Translations under genes and position numbers: made by a program
Assembly (NCBI RefSeq): GCF_001927245.1
Contig: NZ_MJUX01000011.1
Coordinates: forward strand, 1-64,000
Length of the DNA stretch: 64,000 nucleotides
Source: Acuticoccus yangtzensis
Lineage (GTDB): Bacteria; Pseudomonadota; Alphaproteobacteria; Rhizobiales; Amorphaceae
Direction of reading: 5' to 3'
In this document: piece by piece, positions 8,795-18,905 of the stretch
Layout of the letters: every line of letters begins with the position of its first letter
Numbering within the stretch: the first letter of the stretch is position 1
Notes under the pieces: model-generated
What the model saw: the letters and a program-made list of their open reading frames with translations, nothing else
Told to the model about the DNA's origin: nothing
Databases searched by the model: none

Positions 8795-9727
8795 ATGGAT
8801 ATGGCTGGAACGGCGGCAACTGCGAAGGCGAAAGTCCTACTGGTAGACGACGACCGCACCGCGCTCATGATGATGGAGGGCGTGCTCGATTCGCTCGGCT
8901 ATGCGGTCACCACCGCGGGCAACGGCGCGGAAGCCTTTGCCCTCCTGCGCGAAACGCCAGGCGCAGCCGACATCGTCGTCACCGACCGGATGATGCCGGT
9001 GATGGACGGGCTCGGCCTGACCCGGCGGCTGAAGCGCGAGGCGTCGACGAAGGATATCCCCATCATCATCCTCACCGGCGCCAAGGACCCGGAGGACGTC
9101 AGCGCCGGGCTCGAGGCTGGGGCCTTCTACTACGTCACCAAGCCGCCCGCGGAAGCCTTGGTCGCTTCCGTGATGGCCTCGGCGCTGAAAGAGATCGGCC
9201 GGCAGCGCAAGGTGCGGTCGGACCTTTCGGGTCATCAGTCCGCCTTCCGCAACATGGAGGTCGTGCGGTTCCGCCTGAGCAAGCCCGACGAGGTGGAAGG
9301 CGTCGTCTCGATGATCGCCAGCATGCAGGAGGCCTCCGACAAAGCGATCCAAGGCATTTACGAGCTGATCCAGAACGGCATCGAGCACGGAGTCTTGCGG
9401 TTCGGCCTCGCCGCGAAGTCCAAGCATCTGGCCGACGGGACATGGGAACGGGCACTGGCCGAGCGGGCGCGCGATCCGGCCTACGCGAACGGTTTCGTCG
9501 AGGCGACGGGGATGCGCCGCGAGGATGGACTCTACATCAGCGTTCAGGACAACGGACCGGGGTTCAACTGGCGGCCCTTCCTGTCGACCGACCCGAGCCG
9601 GTCCAACGCCAACTGCGGCCGCGGCATCGCCCGCGCCGCCAACTTCGCCTTCGACCGTCTGTCCTACGATGCGACGGGAAACAAGGCGGTCGCGATCCTC
9701 CTCAACACGCCGAAAATCGTCTGGTAG
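8795..9727 (+). CDS. Response regulator with C-terminal histidine-kinase-like ATPase domain
   Basis: A 310-residue protein. Residues ~13-135 form a receiver domain: acidic pocket at VLLVDDDR, phospho-acceptor Asp in VVTDRMMP, and the conserved Lys in YYVTKPP. Residues ~155-310 resemble a GHKL ATPase fold, with an N-box-like ELIQNGIEHG and a G-box-like DNGPGFNW followed by NCGRGIA. There is no DNA-binding domain and no dimerisation/phospho-acceptor His motif, so it is neither a classical transcription factor nor a classical sensor kinase. ATPase-only output domains of this sort can act as anti-sigma or Ser-kinase modules (RsbW-type), but that role is inference. It follows the HlyD gene by 3 bases and is the last gene of the export block, so it probably controls production or activity of the secretion system. 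Confidence 0.78.
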   Translation: MDMAGTAATAKAKVLLVDDDRTALMMMEGVLDSLGYAVTTAGNGAEAFALLRETPGAADIVVTDRMMPVMDGLGLTRRLKREASTKDIPIIILTGAKDPEDVSAGLEAGAFYYVTKPPAEALVASVMASALKEIGRQRKVRSDLSGHQSAFRNMEVVRFRLSKPDEVEGVVSMIASMQEASDKAIQGIYELIQNGIEHGVLRFGLAAKSKHLADGTWERALAERARDPAYANGFVEATGMRREDGLYISVQDNGPGFNWRPFLSTDPSRSNANCGRGIARAANFAFDRLSYDATGNKAVAILLNTPKIVW

Positions 9728-10461
9728 CCGGGCAAGCACCCTTCGGATTGGAACGGCTGTATGCCGGCGAAACCTGGCGTCGCCGTTGCGCATCATGGGC
9801 GCCGACGTCGGCAGCAGCCGACTTCACGGGAGAGCTACGGTTCTGCGGTAGACGGTCATGCAGGTTCGAGGAACGATAAGAGAGGGGCAGCGTTTTCCGC
9901 TCCTCGTTGTCCGCCTTTCACCGCTGCAGGTCGGGGCCCCGAGTCCCGAAGCGCGAAATCGTTCCCGGCATCATGGACATGGCAGGGTTGCGCCTGGTTT
10001 TCAGGCAGCACCCTTTACGTGCACAACAAGCGCCATTAACGTAGTTTACAAGAGCCTTCACAAGGCTCTGCGATCAGCCTGATCGCCCTTTGTAGATCGC
10101 ACGGGCCGGACAACGCGCCGCCACGGCCGCGCTGTCGAGCGCCATCCCGTCTGTGCCTGCCGCGTGGCACCTTTGCGCGGCGGATCACACCAGGAGCCGA
10201 TGACCGGACCGCTTGCCTCCCTCCCCGTCATGCCGATCCCGCGCGGGACGTGCGGCGTTCGGGAGGGGTGCGGCTTCGGCGTTCATCATGCTCGCGCAGG
10301 CGGCCGCTCGGCCGCCGTTTGGCGCACGGTCCTGATCGCAGAGCCCGCAGACCGGGCTCATCCTCTGTAACCTGCTGCATGGCCGGCCTCGTCCGATGCG
10401 CGCACCGCGCAGCGGAGGGGGACGGCTGTGTCTCGACATGTCCAACTGCCGGAGACACTTG
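9728..10461. other. Intergenic region between secretion operon and liv cluster
   Basis: About 730 bases without a convincing gene. Short open frames here have no Shine-Dalgarno match and no family resemblance. The only clear structures are two adjacent perfect hairpins at 10051-10086. The last ~100 bases must hold the promoter of the liv-type binding-protein gene; I cannot single out its boxes. Confidence 0.5.
10051..10086 (+). terminator. Two tandem perfect hairpins, possible terminator or RNA element
   Basis: AGAGCCTT at 10051-10058 pairs with AAGGCTCT at 10062-10069 across a three-base loop. Immediately after, GCGATCA at 10070-10076 pairs with TGATCGC at 10080-10086, also across three bases, and is followed by CCTTTG. 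The U-run is weak, so terminator function is uncertain. The pair lies 324 bases beyond the secretion operon. Confidence 0.4.
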
Positions 10462-11778
10462 ATGACACGTTCTTTGACCCGCCGCCTGAATGCGGGCCTC
10501 CTCGCCGCCACGGCCCTCGCCGCGGCCCCGATGACGGCCGCCCCGGCTTTCGCTCAGGAGACGGTCAAGGTCGGCTTCGTCTACTTCCTGTCGGGCGCGG
10601 GCGCGGCCTATGGCGACGGCGCGCGCAAGGCCGCCGAACTCCTCGTCGACGCGCTGAACGAAGGCGCGGTCCCGGCCCCCTACGACAAGGTCGGCATCAA
10701 CGGCGTGCCGCTCGAGGCGATCTACGTCGACGAGGCGGGAAGTGTGCGCAACCAGATCGCCGAATATCGCCGCCTCGTCGAAGCCGAGGGCGTCGACATG
10801 GTACTGGGCTACACCTCCTCGTCCAACTGCAACGCGCTCGCCCCCATCGTGGAAGAGCTGCAGACGCTGACCAACTTCTTCCACTGCGGCAATCCGGGCC
10901 TGTTCGAGGAAGTCGATACCGAGCCCTTCTACGCCATCCGCTCCGCACCGATGGGGACGATGGATCAGGTCGGACTCGCCCGCTACATCGCCGAAACCCG
11001 GCCGGACGCGACCACCTTCTCCGGCGTGAACCAGGACTATTCGTGGGGGCAGGACAACTGGGCCGAATTCCAGGCGGCCATGTCCGCGCTGAAGCCTGAC
11101 GCCGAATTCAAGAACGCGCTCTTCCCGCAGCTCGGCGCCGGTGACTACGGCTCGGAACTTTCCGCCCTCGCCTCGGACCCGGCCGACATCACCTACGTCT
11201 CGTTCTGGGGCGGCGATGCGGACGCGCTGATGCTGCAGGCCAACTCGCGTGGCCTCGGCATGTCCACCGACTTCGCCTTCACGCTCGGCACCGGCGTCAT
11301 CAACGGGCTCGGCCAGAACACCATTGCCGGAACGATCGTCTCGGGGCGCGGGCCGAACTCCTATCTCGCCAAGGAGACCGAGCTCTCCACCTGGTTCGCC
11401 GACGTCTACCAGGAAGCCTATGGCGCCTACCCGCCGCTGTCGGCTCACGTCGCCGCGCAGGGTCTCATCGGCGTCAAGGCCGCCGCGGAGGCGACCGGCA
11501 CAGAGGAGGGCACCTATCCCGAGACGGACGCCATCGTGAACGCGATGAAGGGCAGCACCTTCGAGACCTTCAACGGCTACCCGATCTCGATGAACCTGCA
11601 CGACGGCAACCAGGGGACCTCGGCCATCGCCTACGGCACCTACACCGGCTGGGACTCCGAGACCGACATGCCGGTCATCGAGGACGTGCGCGTCTACGAG
11701 GCGGAATGCGTCAACCCGCCCGAGGGCGTGAAGGCGCTGGATTGGATCGAAGGGGGTTTTGACGGCGCCACCTGCTGA
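10462..11778 (+). CDS. livJ: Branched-chain amino acid-type ABC transporter substrate-binding protein
   Basis: A 438-residue periplasmic binding protein of the Leu/Ile/Val (Peripla_BP_6) class. The ATG at 10462 gives a good Sec signal peptide (MTRSLTRRLNAGLLAATALA, predicted cleavage after AFA) and has GGAGA upstream. The mature protein starts QETVKVGFVYFLSGAGAAYG, the usual first strand and ligand loop, and keeps the family motif YTSSSNCNALAPI, where such proteins hold the ligand amino group. It opens a five-gene importer block with permeases and ATPases downstream. The ligand cannot be told from sequence: members of this family carry amino acids, amides, urea or aromatic acids. The gene symbol marks family membership only. 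Confidence 0.88.
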   Translation: MTRSLTRRLNAGLLAATALAAAPMTAAPAFAQETVKVGFVYFLSGAGAAYGDGARKAAELLVDALNEGAVPAPYDKVGINGVPLEAIYVDEAGSVRNQIAEYRRLVEAEGVDMVLGYTSSSNCNALAPIVEELQTLTNFFHCGNPGLFEEVDTEPFYAIRSAPMGTMDQVGLARYIAETRPDATTFSGVNQDYSWGQDNWAEFQAAMSALKPDAEFKNALFPQLGAGDYGSELSALASDPADITYVSFWGGDADALMLQANSRGLGMSTDFAFTLGTGVINGLGQNTIAGTIVSGRGPNSYLAKETELSTWFADVYQEAYGAYPPLSAHVAAQGLIGVKAAAEATGTEEGTYPETDAIVNAMKGSTFETFNGYPISMNLHDGNQGTSAIAYGTYTGWDSETDMPVIEDVRVYEAECVNPPEGVKALDWIEGGFDGATC

Positions 11779-12166
11779 GGCCGGCGCACGCGGCGGCCGC
11801 CGTGCCGCCGCACCCGCCCGCCCCCCCGCATGACTGAGTGGCGCGGGCAATGAGACGGCGACCGGCGTAGCGCCGTGAGCGACTGCGCCGGAGACCCGCA
11901 ACAACGACCGCAGAGACCGCGGGGACCCGCCGCGAAGGCAGGGCGCGACGGCCCGCCGCAAAGGCCCTGCGCGGATTGTCGTTCCGGGCCGCGCGCGGCC
12001 GAACCGCTCGCGGCCGGTGTTCGCACCGGCCACCGCGCCCCGCGATCTGCGGCCTCCTCCGTTGACCTGACGCTCGTCGCCGGTCGCATCCGGCCCGCTC
12101 GTTCCGCGTCCGCTCTCGCTCGCCGCCCCTCTCGCCCGGCCTCGACCCGCACCGTCCAGAGAACCG
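11779..12166. other. Intergenic spacer within the liv cluster
   Basis: A 388-base, extremely GC-rich spacer between the binding-protein and permease genes. I find no supported gene. Self-complementary GC stretches near 11785-11820 could attenuate transcription and make the binding protein more abundant than the membrane parts, which is common for such importers, but no U-run is present. Confidence 0.4.
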
Positions 12167-13063
12167 ATGAACCAACTTCAGATCATTCTGATCGACGGCA
12201 TCCAATATGCCGGCTGGCTCTTCCTCGTCAGCATCGGCCTCACCCTCGTCTTCGGGGTGCTGCGCCTTCTCAACATCGCCCACGGCGCCTTCTATGCGCT
12301 GGGCGCCTATGTGGCGGCCTACGCCATCGGCCTCGCCGCCCAGAACGGCTTCGGGACCGGGGTGCAGCTCCTCGCCGCCTTCCTCGGCGCCATCGCCGTC
12401 GGCGGGCTCATCGGCGTTCTGGTCGAGCGCACCATCCTGCGCCGGCTCTATGACCATCCCGAGGTCATCACCCTCTTCGCCACCTACGCGCTGTTCCTCA
12501 TGATGGAGGACATCACCAAGCTCGTCTTCGGCGGACAGCCGCTCTACGCCTTCCAGCCGCGCAACGCCTTCGGCATGGCCCAGGTCGGCCCCCTCGCCTA
12601 TCCGGTCTACGACCTCCTCACCGTGGTCGCGGCGGTTCTGGTCGCCGTCGCGGTCTGGGTGGTGCTCAACCGCACGCGCACCGGGCGCTGCGTCATCGCC
12701 GTCGTCAACGACCGCGAGATGGCCGCCTCCATGGGCGTCAACGTCACCGCCATCATGGTTGCCACCTTCGTCGCAGGCACCGCGCTCGGCGCCTTCGCAG
12801 GGGCCGTCACCGCGCCCAAGATCGCCGTGGCGCCGGGCATCGCCGTCGAGGTCGTGGTGCTCGCCTTCGCGGTCATCGTCATCGGCGGGCTCGGCTCCAT
12901 CGGCGGGGCCGTGGTCGGCGCGCTGGTGGTCGGCATCGCCCGCGCGGCGGCGACCCACCTCGCGCCGGACTTCGCGGTCTTCGCCGTCTACGCGGTGATG
13001 GCGCTGGTGCTCGCCGTTCGCCCCTACGGGCTCTTCGCCCGCCCGCTCGCACGCAAGATCTGA
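12167..13063 (+). CDS. livH: Branched-chain amino acid-type ABC transporter permease (LivH family)
   Basis: A 298-residue inner-membrane permease with about eight hydrophobic segments. The conserved LivH N-terminal pattern GLTLVFGVLRLLNIAHGAFY is clear, and the ATPase-contacting loop NDREMAASMGVN followed by the GLGSIGGAVVGALVVG segment is typical. It forms the translocation pore with LivM, whose gene starts 8 bases after this stop. All five parts of the importer are collinear on the plus strand. Confidence 0.92.
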   Translation: MNQLQIILIDGIQYAGWLFLVSIGLTLVFGVLRLLNIAHGAFYALGAYVAAYAIGLAAQNGFGTGVQLLAAFLGAIAVGGLIGVLVERTILRRLYDHPEVITLFATYALFLMMEDITKLVFGGQPLYAFQPRNAFGMAQVGPLAYPVYDLLTVVAAVLVAVAVWVVLNRTRTGRCVIAVVNDREMAASMGVNVTAIMVATFVAGTALGAFAGAVTAPKIAVAPGIAVEVVVLAFAVIVIGGLGSIGGAVVGALVVGIARAAATHLAPDFAVFAVYAVMALVLAVRPYGLFARPLARKI

Positions 13064-13071
13064 GGACCGAT

Positions 13072-14063
13072 ATGCGACGTCTCGTCGATCCCACGATCAT
13101 CGCCATCCTCGCCGGGGCGCTGGCGCTGACCTTCGCCCACGGCCTGATGCCGGGCTGGGTGATCTACATGCTCCAGCTCGCCCTCGCCGCGGCGCTCCCC
13201 GCGCTCGGATGCATGATCCTCCTGCGCTCCGGCCTCCTCACCTTCGGTCAGGGCCTCTTCTATTTCATCGGCGCCTATGGTGTGGCGCTGACGCAAAGGC
13301 ACCTCGGCCTGACCGACGCCTTTGCCGGCCTCCTCCTCGGCGCCCTCGCCTCGGCGCTGGTGGCCACCATCGTCGGCACCTTCCTGGCGCGCTATCGCGG
13401 CATCTTCTTCGCGATGCTGACCCTCGCCTTGTCGATGGTGGTCTACGGCATCGCCATCAAGATGGACCTCTTCGGCCGCTCCGACGGGCTGAACGTCTCC
13501 CGCCTCACCTATCTCGGCGTGGTGCCCGGCCGCGAATGGGCGACGCCCGCCCTCTTCGTCTTCTGCATCTGGGTCTTCGCCGTCGCGGCGGTGATGACCC
13601 ACCTCTACCTCACCTCCCGCTTCGGGCGGATGCTGTCGGCGATCCACGACAACGAGACGCGGGTGGAATATCTCGGCTGGTCCGTCGCCAAGGCGGTGCA
13701 CGTGAGCTTCATCGTCGCCGCGGTGCTGGCGAGCCTGGGTGGAACGCTGGCCGCCGCAGCCGCGCGCTACGCCGACCCGAGCCTCGCCTTCTGGACCACC
13801 TCGGGCGAGTTCGTCTTCATCGTGCTCATCTCGGGCATCGGCAACGTGCTCTCGCCGCTCTTCGGCTCGGTCTTCTTGGAGGCGCTGCGGGCCTACGCCT
13901 CCACCCATTTCCCCGACGAGTGGCAGCTCGTCCTCGGCGCGGTGATGCTCGTCATCATCCTGTTCCTCCCCAAGGGGCTCGGCCACCTCTTCGTGCTCGC
14001 CAAGCGCGCCGTGGTGAGGCCCGTCGCGGGCAAAAGCCTGCCCGCCAACGCAAAGGAGCGGTC

Positions 14064-14067
<4 letters not shown>
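13072..14067 (+). CDS. livM: Branched-chain amino acid-type ABC transporter permease (LivM family)
   Basis: A 331-residue inner-membrane permease with about nine hydrophobic segments. LivM hallmarks include GLLTFGQGLFYFIGAYG and the cytoplasmic coupling loop SAIHDNETRVEYLGWSVAKA. The C-terminal ISGIGNVLSPLFGSVFLEAL corresponds to the conserved G-rich segment before the last helices. It pairs with LivH. Its TGA overlaps the ATG of the ATPase gene in an ATGA arrangement, indicating translational coupling. Confidence 0.92.
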
Positions 14068-15040
<973 letters not shown>

Positions 15041-15041
<1 letters not shown>

Positions 15042-15688
15042 TGCTGGTGCTGGACAACGTGTCAGTCTCCATCGCCGGGGCGGACATTCTGCGCGGTGTA
15101 TCGCTGGAGGTTCCGGCGAACGCCTTCGTGGGCCTCGTCGGCCGCAACGGGGCGGGCAAGACGACGCTGATGCGCGCGGCGATGAACCTCGTCCCGGCCA
15201 GCGGCGGGCGCATCACCGTCGCCGGTGAGGACACGACGCGGGCGGCGCCGCACATCCACGCGCGCCAGGGCGTCGGCTACATGCCCGAGGACCGGCGCCT
15301 GGTGGCGGACTGGACGGTGGACGACAATGTGCGCCTCCCCGCCTGGGCCGCGCGCACGGCGGACGCCGAGGCACGTGTGGCGCGGATCTACGATCTTGTG
15401 CCGGAGGTGGCGCGGGTGCGCGGCCAACGAGCGATGCAGCTTTCCGGCGGTCAACAGAAGCTTGTGGCGCTGGCCCGGGCCTTCGTTGCGGGGACGCGGC
15501 TGATGATCCTCGACGAGCCGTTTGAGGGTGTCGCCCCGGCGTTGGTGCAGCGGCTCGTCGAGATCCTGTCGACGCTACGAGAGGAAAGCGACCACAGCGT
15601 TCTGATCTCGGAATCCGACGCGCTCTACAGCCCGCCGCTGGTGGACCGAACGTATACGATCGAACGCGGCCGGGTGTCGGCGGCGTGA
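15041..15688 (+). CDS. livF: Branched-chain amino acid-type ABC transporter ATPase (LivF family)
   Basis: A 215-residue ATPase, slightly shorter than the usual ~235. Walker A is GRNGAGKTT, the signature is LSGGQQK and Walker B is LMILDEP, followed by the LivF-type FEGVAPALVQ. The H-loop position reads VLISESD with no His; LivF proteins commonly have VEQN or similar there. It forms the ATPase pair with LivG and closes the importer operon. Confidence 0.9.
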
Positions 15689-15695
15689 CGGGCGG

Positions 15696-15718
15696 GGCGG
15701 GCGCCGGGGGTGCCCGCC
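15696..15718. terminator. GC-rich hairpin between convergent livF and hicB
   Basis: GGCGGGC at 15696-15702 pairs perfectly with GCCCGCC at 15712-15718. It sits 7 bases past the livF stop and faces the end of hicB. No U-run follows on either strand, so it is a terminator-like structure rather than a textbook terminator. Confidence 0.4.
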
Positions 15719-15764
15719 TGTCCGCGGCGGAACGGCGGCACTATCCGTCGCGTCTGTGGGCCGC

Positions 15765-16157
15765 TCAATGCTTCTCGAAGCTGTACGCGGATGCAAGCTG
15801 GTTCTCTGCGGAGCTGGCAACCCAGCGATTGCGCAATGTCTCCAAATTTTTGACGCGCTCGCTCAGACCCAGCAGTTTCGCGTCGACCTCGATCATCAAC
15901 TCATCGATGAGTTGCTCGATCTGGCGGCGTGCAGCGATCATGCGCTCTGCCTGCTCGCCAGGCTGGGGGATCCTTCGTCCCAAAGCGCGCGCCTCATCCA
16001 GCCATTCCACGATCGCCATGCGAAGGTCGGTGACGGCCTCCGCCTCGGTCGCCCCGTCGCCGCGGCATCCGACCAAGTCGGGCGCTATCGCAGTGAAGCC
16101 CCCTCCGTCCTCATCGTTCAAGGGAAGGATGACAATCGGATAGGATTGGTTCGTCAC
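15765..16157 (-). CDS. hicB: HicB-like antitoxin
   Basis: About 130 residues from the GTG at 16157, which lies 2 bases beyond the hicA stop with a strong GGGAAAGGA ribosome site in front. An in-frame upstream ATG at 16199 would overlap hicA further and is less likely. The N-terminal half is the RNase H-like HicB fold (YPIVILPLNDEDGGGFTAIA, then DLVGCRGDGATEAEAVTDLR). The C-terminal half is helical and charged rather than a clear ribbon-helix-helix domain. HicB neutralises the HicA mRNA interferase and often represses its own operon. It lies downstream of hicA, in toxin-first order, which is usual for this family. Confidence 0.8.
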   Translation of the reverse strand: MTNQSYPIVILPLNDEDGGGFTAIAPDLVGCRGDGATEAEAVTDLRMAIVEWLDEARALGRRIPQPGEQAERMIAARRQIEQLIDELMIEVDAKLLGLSERVKNLETLRNRWVASSAENQLASAYSFEKH

Positions 16158-16159
16158 GG

Positions 16160-16474
16160 CTATTCCTTTCCCATCGCGTAGTTGATATGCGCGCGGCATA
16201 GTCCGCAGAAGTCACGGATATAGGGCGGTTTGATCGGCTTCCTGGCTGGAACGACCAGAAGCCCGTCAACATGCTCGCTCGACACCTTGTAATGACTCCC
16301 TGATGTAGGGGGAGAGAACCTAAGCCCCAAACCGCGTGCAACCCGGCCGATATCATCAATCGTCCAGTCTGCCCGGGGATTGCTTTCCATCGCCTCAAGT
16401 GCCTTGAGGGCTCTTTTTCTCAACGGCGGCAATGGTTCTTCATCGCTCGGCTCGCCAAGATCGGTCGCGGGCAC
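16160..16474 (-). CDS. hicA: HicA-like toxin (mRNA interferase)
   Basis: A 104-residue protein read from a GTG at 16474; a later Met (residue 29) would give a family-length ~76-residue protein. The family pattern is visible as GLGLRFSPPTSGSHYKVSS, where the Gly-Ser-His sits at the catalytic His position of HicA double-stranded-RNA-binding folds, followed by LLVVPARKPIKPPYIRDF. HicA proteins cleave mRNA when free of HicB. The pair stands alone between the liv operon and a tRNA-Met gene and uses GTG starts for both genes. Fold assignment rests on motif resemblance only. Confidence 0.72.
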   Translation of the reverse strand: MPATDLGEPSDEEPLPPLRKRALKALEAMESNPRADWTIDDIGRVARGLGLRFSPPTSGSHYKVSSEHVDGLLVVPARKPIKPPYIRDFCGLCRAHINYAMGKE

Positions 16475-16604
16475 ATCGCCTCCATCAGCCGTCGAAGTCC
16501 GACGACAGCACCCTTACGGAGATGTAAGCAAGGAGCAAGCGGTATGGACACGCGCACGTTTAAGGAACCTGCGTCGCCGTCTCATCACGGTCAAAATTGT
16601 GCGA

Positions 16605-16610
16605 ATTATA
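16605..16610 (-). promoter_or_regulatory. Possible -10 box for hicAB
   Basis: On the minus strand these bases read TATAAT, inside an AT-rich patch that is unusual for this window. No good -35 box is seen at the expected spacing, and the site is ~130 bases before the hicA start. Confidence 0.25.
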
Positions 16611-16672
16611 GTGAGGCTGGGTGCCGCTAATGCATTGAGCCCTAACACCACCACTTCACTTTGGGAAAACGG

Positions 16673-16749
16673 TGGTAGCGGAGGAGGGACTCGAACCCCC
16701 GACACGCGGATTATGATTCCGCTGCTCTAACCAACTGAGCTACTCCGCC
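16673..16749 (-). tRNA. tRNA-Met (CAT), elongator type
   Basis: A 77-base cloverleaf including encoded CCA. The acceptor stem pairs GGCGGAG with CTCCGCT, the anticodon arm GCGGA/TCCGC holds the loop ATCATAA with anticodon CAT, and GGTTCGAGT forms the T arm. The TAGCTCAGTTGGTTAGAGC D arm resembles elongator Met tRNAs; an Ile-lysidine CAT tRNA is the less likely alternative. Confidence 0.93.
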
Positions 16750-16807
16750 GACGCCCGGGCTAAATCGCCTCAGACGGGCCGAAAGTCAAGCGCCCGGGCG
16801 GGGAAAA

Positions 16808-17443
16808 TTACGCCGTCCGGCGGAAGTTCAACAGCGTGATCAGACCCACCGGCGGCAGCTCCTCGCGGCTCTCCAGAACGAGGCCGGGCGTCTCCATCAC
16901 ACCGTCGATCGGCATCGACGGGTTCCAGCCCAGACGCTTCGCAAACGGCGTCAGAACGCGGTCCGTCACCTGCCAGGGGCCTTTATCTGCCTCGAAGTGG
17001 CTGGCGATCATCACGATGCCGCCCGGCTTCACCACACGCGCGAACTCGCGCATCACCTGCGCCGCATCCGGCACGGCGGTGATGGTGAACATGCACACCA
17101 CGCCATCGAACGAGGCGTCGGCGAAGGCGAGATTCATGAGGTCCATCTCCAGGATGGCCTCGACGTTCTTCAGCCCCGCGTCCACACGGCCTCGGGCGAT
17201 CTTCAGCATGTCGTGCGACAGGTCCACGCCGACGAGATCGACGTTGTCGCCGTAGAGCGGCAGCGCGGAGCCGGAGCCGACCCCCGCCTCGAGGAAGCGG
17301 CCGCCGATCGCATTCACGCGCTTGGCGGCGATCTTGCGCGCCGGCACGGTTGGCGTGGCGATGAATTCGTAGATCGGCGCCCAGCGCGCATACGCCGTCT
17401 TGACGTCGCGGCCCTCGACGGAGCGGTTGGTGGAGGTCGTCAT
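16808..17443 (-). CDS. pmtA: Class I SAM-dependent methyltransferase, probable phosphatidylethanolamine N-methyltransferase
   Basis: A 211-residue Rossmann-fold methyltransferase. Motif I reads FLEAGVGSGSALPLYG, the acidic second strand is LVGVDLSHDML, and the post-motif segment ARVVKPGGIVMIASHFEAD is typical. The N-terminal VKTAYARWAPIYEFI and overall length match bacterial PmtA of the Rhodobacter type, which methylates phosphatidylethanolamine to phosphatidylcholine at the inner membrane. UbiE-like quinone methyltransferases share the fold, so substrate is inferred. It is monocistronic, ATG-started, and lies downstream of mnmA on the same strand. Confidence 0.72.
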   Translation of the reverse strand: MTTSTNRSVEGRDVKTAYARWAPIYEFIATPTVPARKIAAKRVNAIGGRFLEAGVGSGSALPLYGDNVDLVGVDLSHDMLKIARGRVDAGLKNVEAILEMDLMNLAFADASFDGVVCMFTITAVPDAAQVMREFARVVKPGGIVMIASHFEADKGPWQVTDRVLTPFAKRLGWNPSMPIDGVMETPGLVLESREELPPVGLITLLNFRRTA

Positions 17444-17589
17444 CCGTGTCCTGATCGTCTTGTGTCCGCCCCGTCACGGGCCCGCGGACACGGGGGTCTG
17501 ATTTCGGCCGCCGCAGACGACGGCCCCGTTTCACGCGCCCGCCGGCACATCTTCTCCGCGGCGGCCGGCGCCTCTCGAAGGCCGCCAGC

Positions 17590-17633
17590 CAGCGCCTGCA
17601 TATGCGCCCGCCAGCGCCTTCCTATGCGCCCGC
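17590..17633. repeat. 22-bp tandem duplication between mnmA and pmtA
   Basis: Two adjacent 22-base copies (17590-17611 and 17612-17633) differ at two positions, share CAGCGCCT and TATGCGCCCGC, and are followed by a partial third GAGCGCC. Noncoding, just past the mnmA stop in the direction of transcription. Confidence 0.7.
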
Positions 17634-17646
17634 GAGCGCCCTCGCG

Positions 17647-18834
17647 TCACGCACCCGCAGGCACCGTCTGTCCTGCCTCGGCAGGCGCGGCGCCCGCCTC
17701 GGCCCGTGTGCGGCAGATGAAGCCGCCGCCGAGGATTTCGGCCCGCGGCGCATCGGAGGCGTAGAGCACGCACGCCTGGCCCGGCGCCACACCCTCTTCA
17801 CCATCGGCGAGTTCCACAACGAGCCCCTCCACCGTCCGGCGCACCAGCCCCGGACGGGGCGGACGCGTCGAGCGTACGCGGGCGTAGATGGGCACCTCGT
17901 CGCCGAGGTCCATGGGGTCGCCCAACCAATTGGTGTCACGCAGAGTGATGGCGCGGGTCTTCAGCGCCTCGCGCGGGCCGACGATGATCTCGTTCGCCTC
18001 GGCGTCGATCCGCACCACGAAGAGCGGTTCGCCCACGGCGATGTTGAGGCCGCGCCGCTGGCCCACCGTGTAGCCGATCACGCCGGCGTGGGTGCCCAGC
18101 ACGCGGCCGTCGATATGGCGGATCGCGCCCTCTGAGGTCGCGTCCGGCCGCATCGCCGCGACGATGCGCGAATAGGACCCGTTGGGGACGAAGCAGATGT
18201 CCTGGCTGTCCGGCTTGTCGGCGACGACGAGGCCCATCTCGGACGCAAGCTCGCGCACACGGTCCTTCGGCATGTCGCCGAGGGGGAAGCGCACATAGTC
18301 GAGCTGCTCGGCCGTGGTGGCGAAGAGGAAGTAGCTCTGGTCGCGCTGGGCGTCGAACGGGCGGAACAGGCGGCGCCGGCCGCGCTCCACCCGGCTCGCC
18401 ACATAATGCCCGGTCGCCAGCGCCGAGGCGCCCAGCGTCTGCGCCGCGGCCAGAAGGTCGGTGAACTTGACCGTCTGATTGCAGGCGATGCAGGGGACCG
18501 GCGTCTCGCCGCGCGCATAGGCGTCGGCGAAGGCGGCGATCACGCCCTCCTGAAACCGGCTCTCATAGTCGAGCACATAATGGGCGATGCCGATGCGCTC
18601 GGCGACGACGCGCGCATCGTGAATGTCGGACCCCGCGCAGCACGCCCCCTTCTTCTGGGTGGCGGCGCCATGGTCGTAGAGTTGGAGCGTCATCCCGACG
18701 ACGTCGAATCCTTCACGCGCGAGAAGTCCCGCGACAACGGACGAATCGACTCCGCCCGACATCGCGACGACCACGCGGTGGTCCTCGGGTCGGCCGGGAA
18801 GGCCCAGTGAATTGGTCGATACGGACGAATGCAT
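17647..18834 (-). CDS. mnmA: tRNA-specific 2-thiouridylase
   Basis: About 395 residues. The PP-loop is SGGVDSSVV near residue 30. The two catalytic Cys sit in the expected [12 protein letters not shown] and [13 protein letters not shown] segments, and the C-terminal beta-barrel closes with [20 protein letters not shown]. The enzyme inserts sulfur at the wobble uridine of Lys, Glu and Gln tRNAs, using ATP and a persulfide carrier. The start is a GTG-ATG pair; ATG at 18834 is preferred. It is divergent from sciP, so the 139-base gap holds both promoters. Confidence 0.96.
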   Translation of the reverse strand: MHSSVSTNSLGLPGRPEDHRVVVAMSGGVDSSVVAGLLAREGFDVVGMTLQLYDHGAATQKKGACCAGSDIHDARVVAERIGIAHYVLDYESRFQEGVIAAFADAYARGETPVPCIACNQTVKFTDLLAAAQTLGASALATGHYVASRVERGRRRLFRPFDAQRDQSYFLFATTAEQLDYVRFPLGDMPKDRVRELASEMGLVVADKPDSQDICFVPNGSYSRIVAAMRPDATSEGAIRHIDGRVLGTHAGVIGYTVGQRRGLNIAVGEPLFVVRIDAEANEIIVGPREALKTRAITLRDTNWLGDPMDLGDEVPIYARVRSTRPPRPGLVRRTVEGLVVELADGEEGVAPGQACVLYASDAPRAEILGGGFICRTRAEAGAAPAEAGQTVPAGA

Positions 18835-18905
18835 CACGACCGTTAGCTAATAACAAACCGCTCTGAGGGCAACGTGTCTGCAACGCGGCAGGCCGCGCCG
18901 CCACA

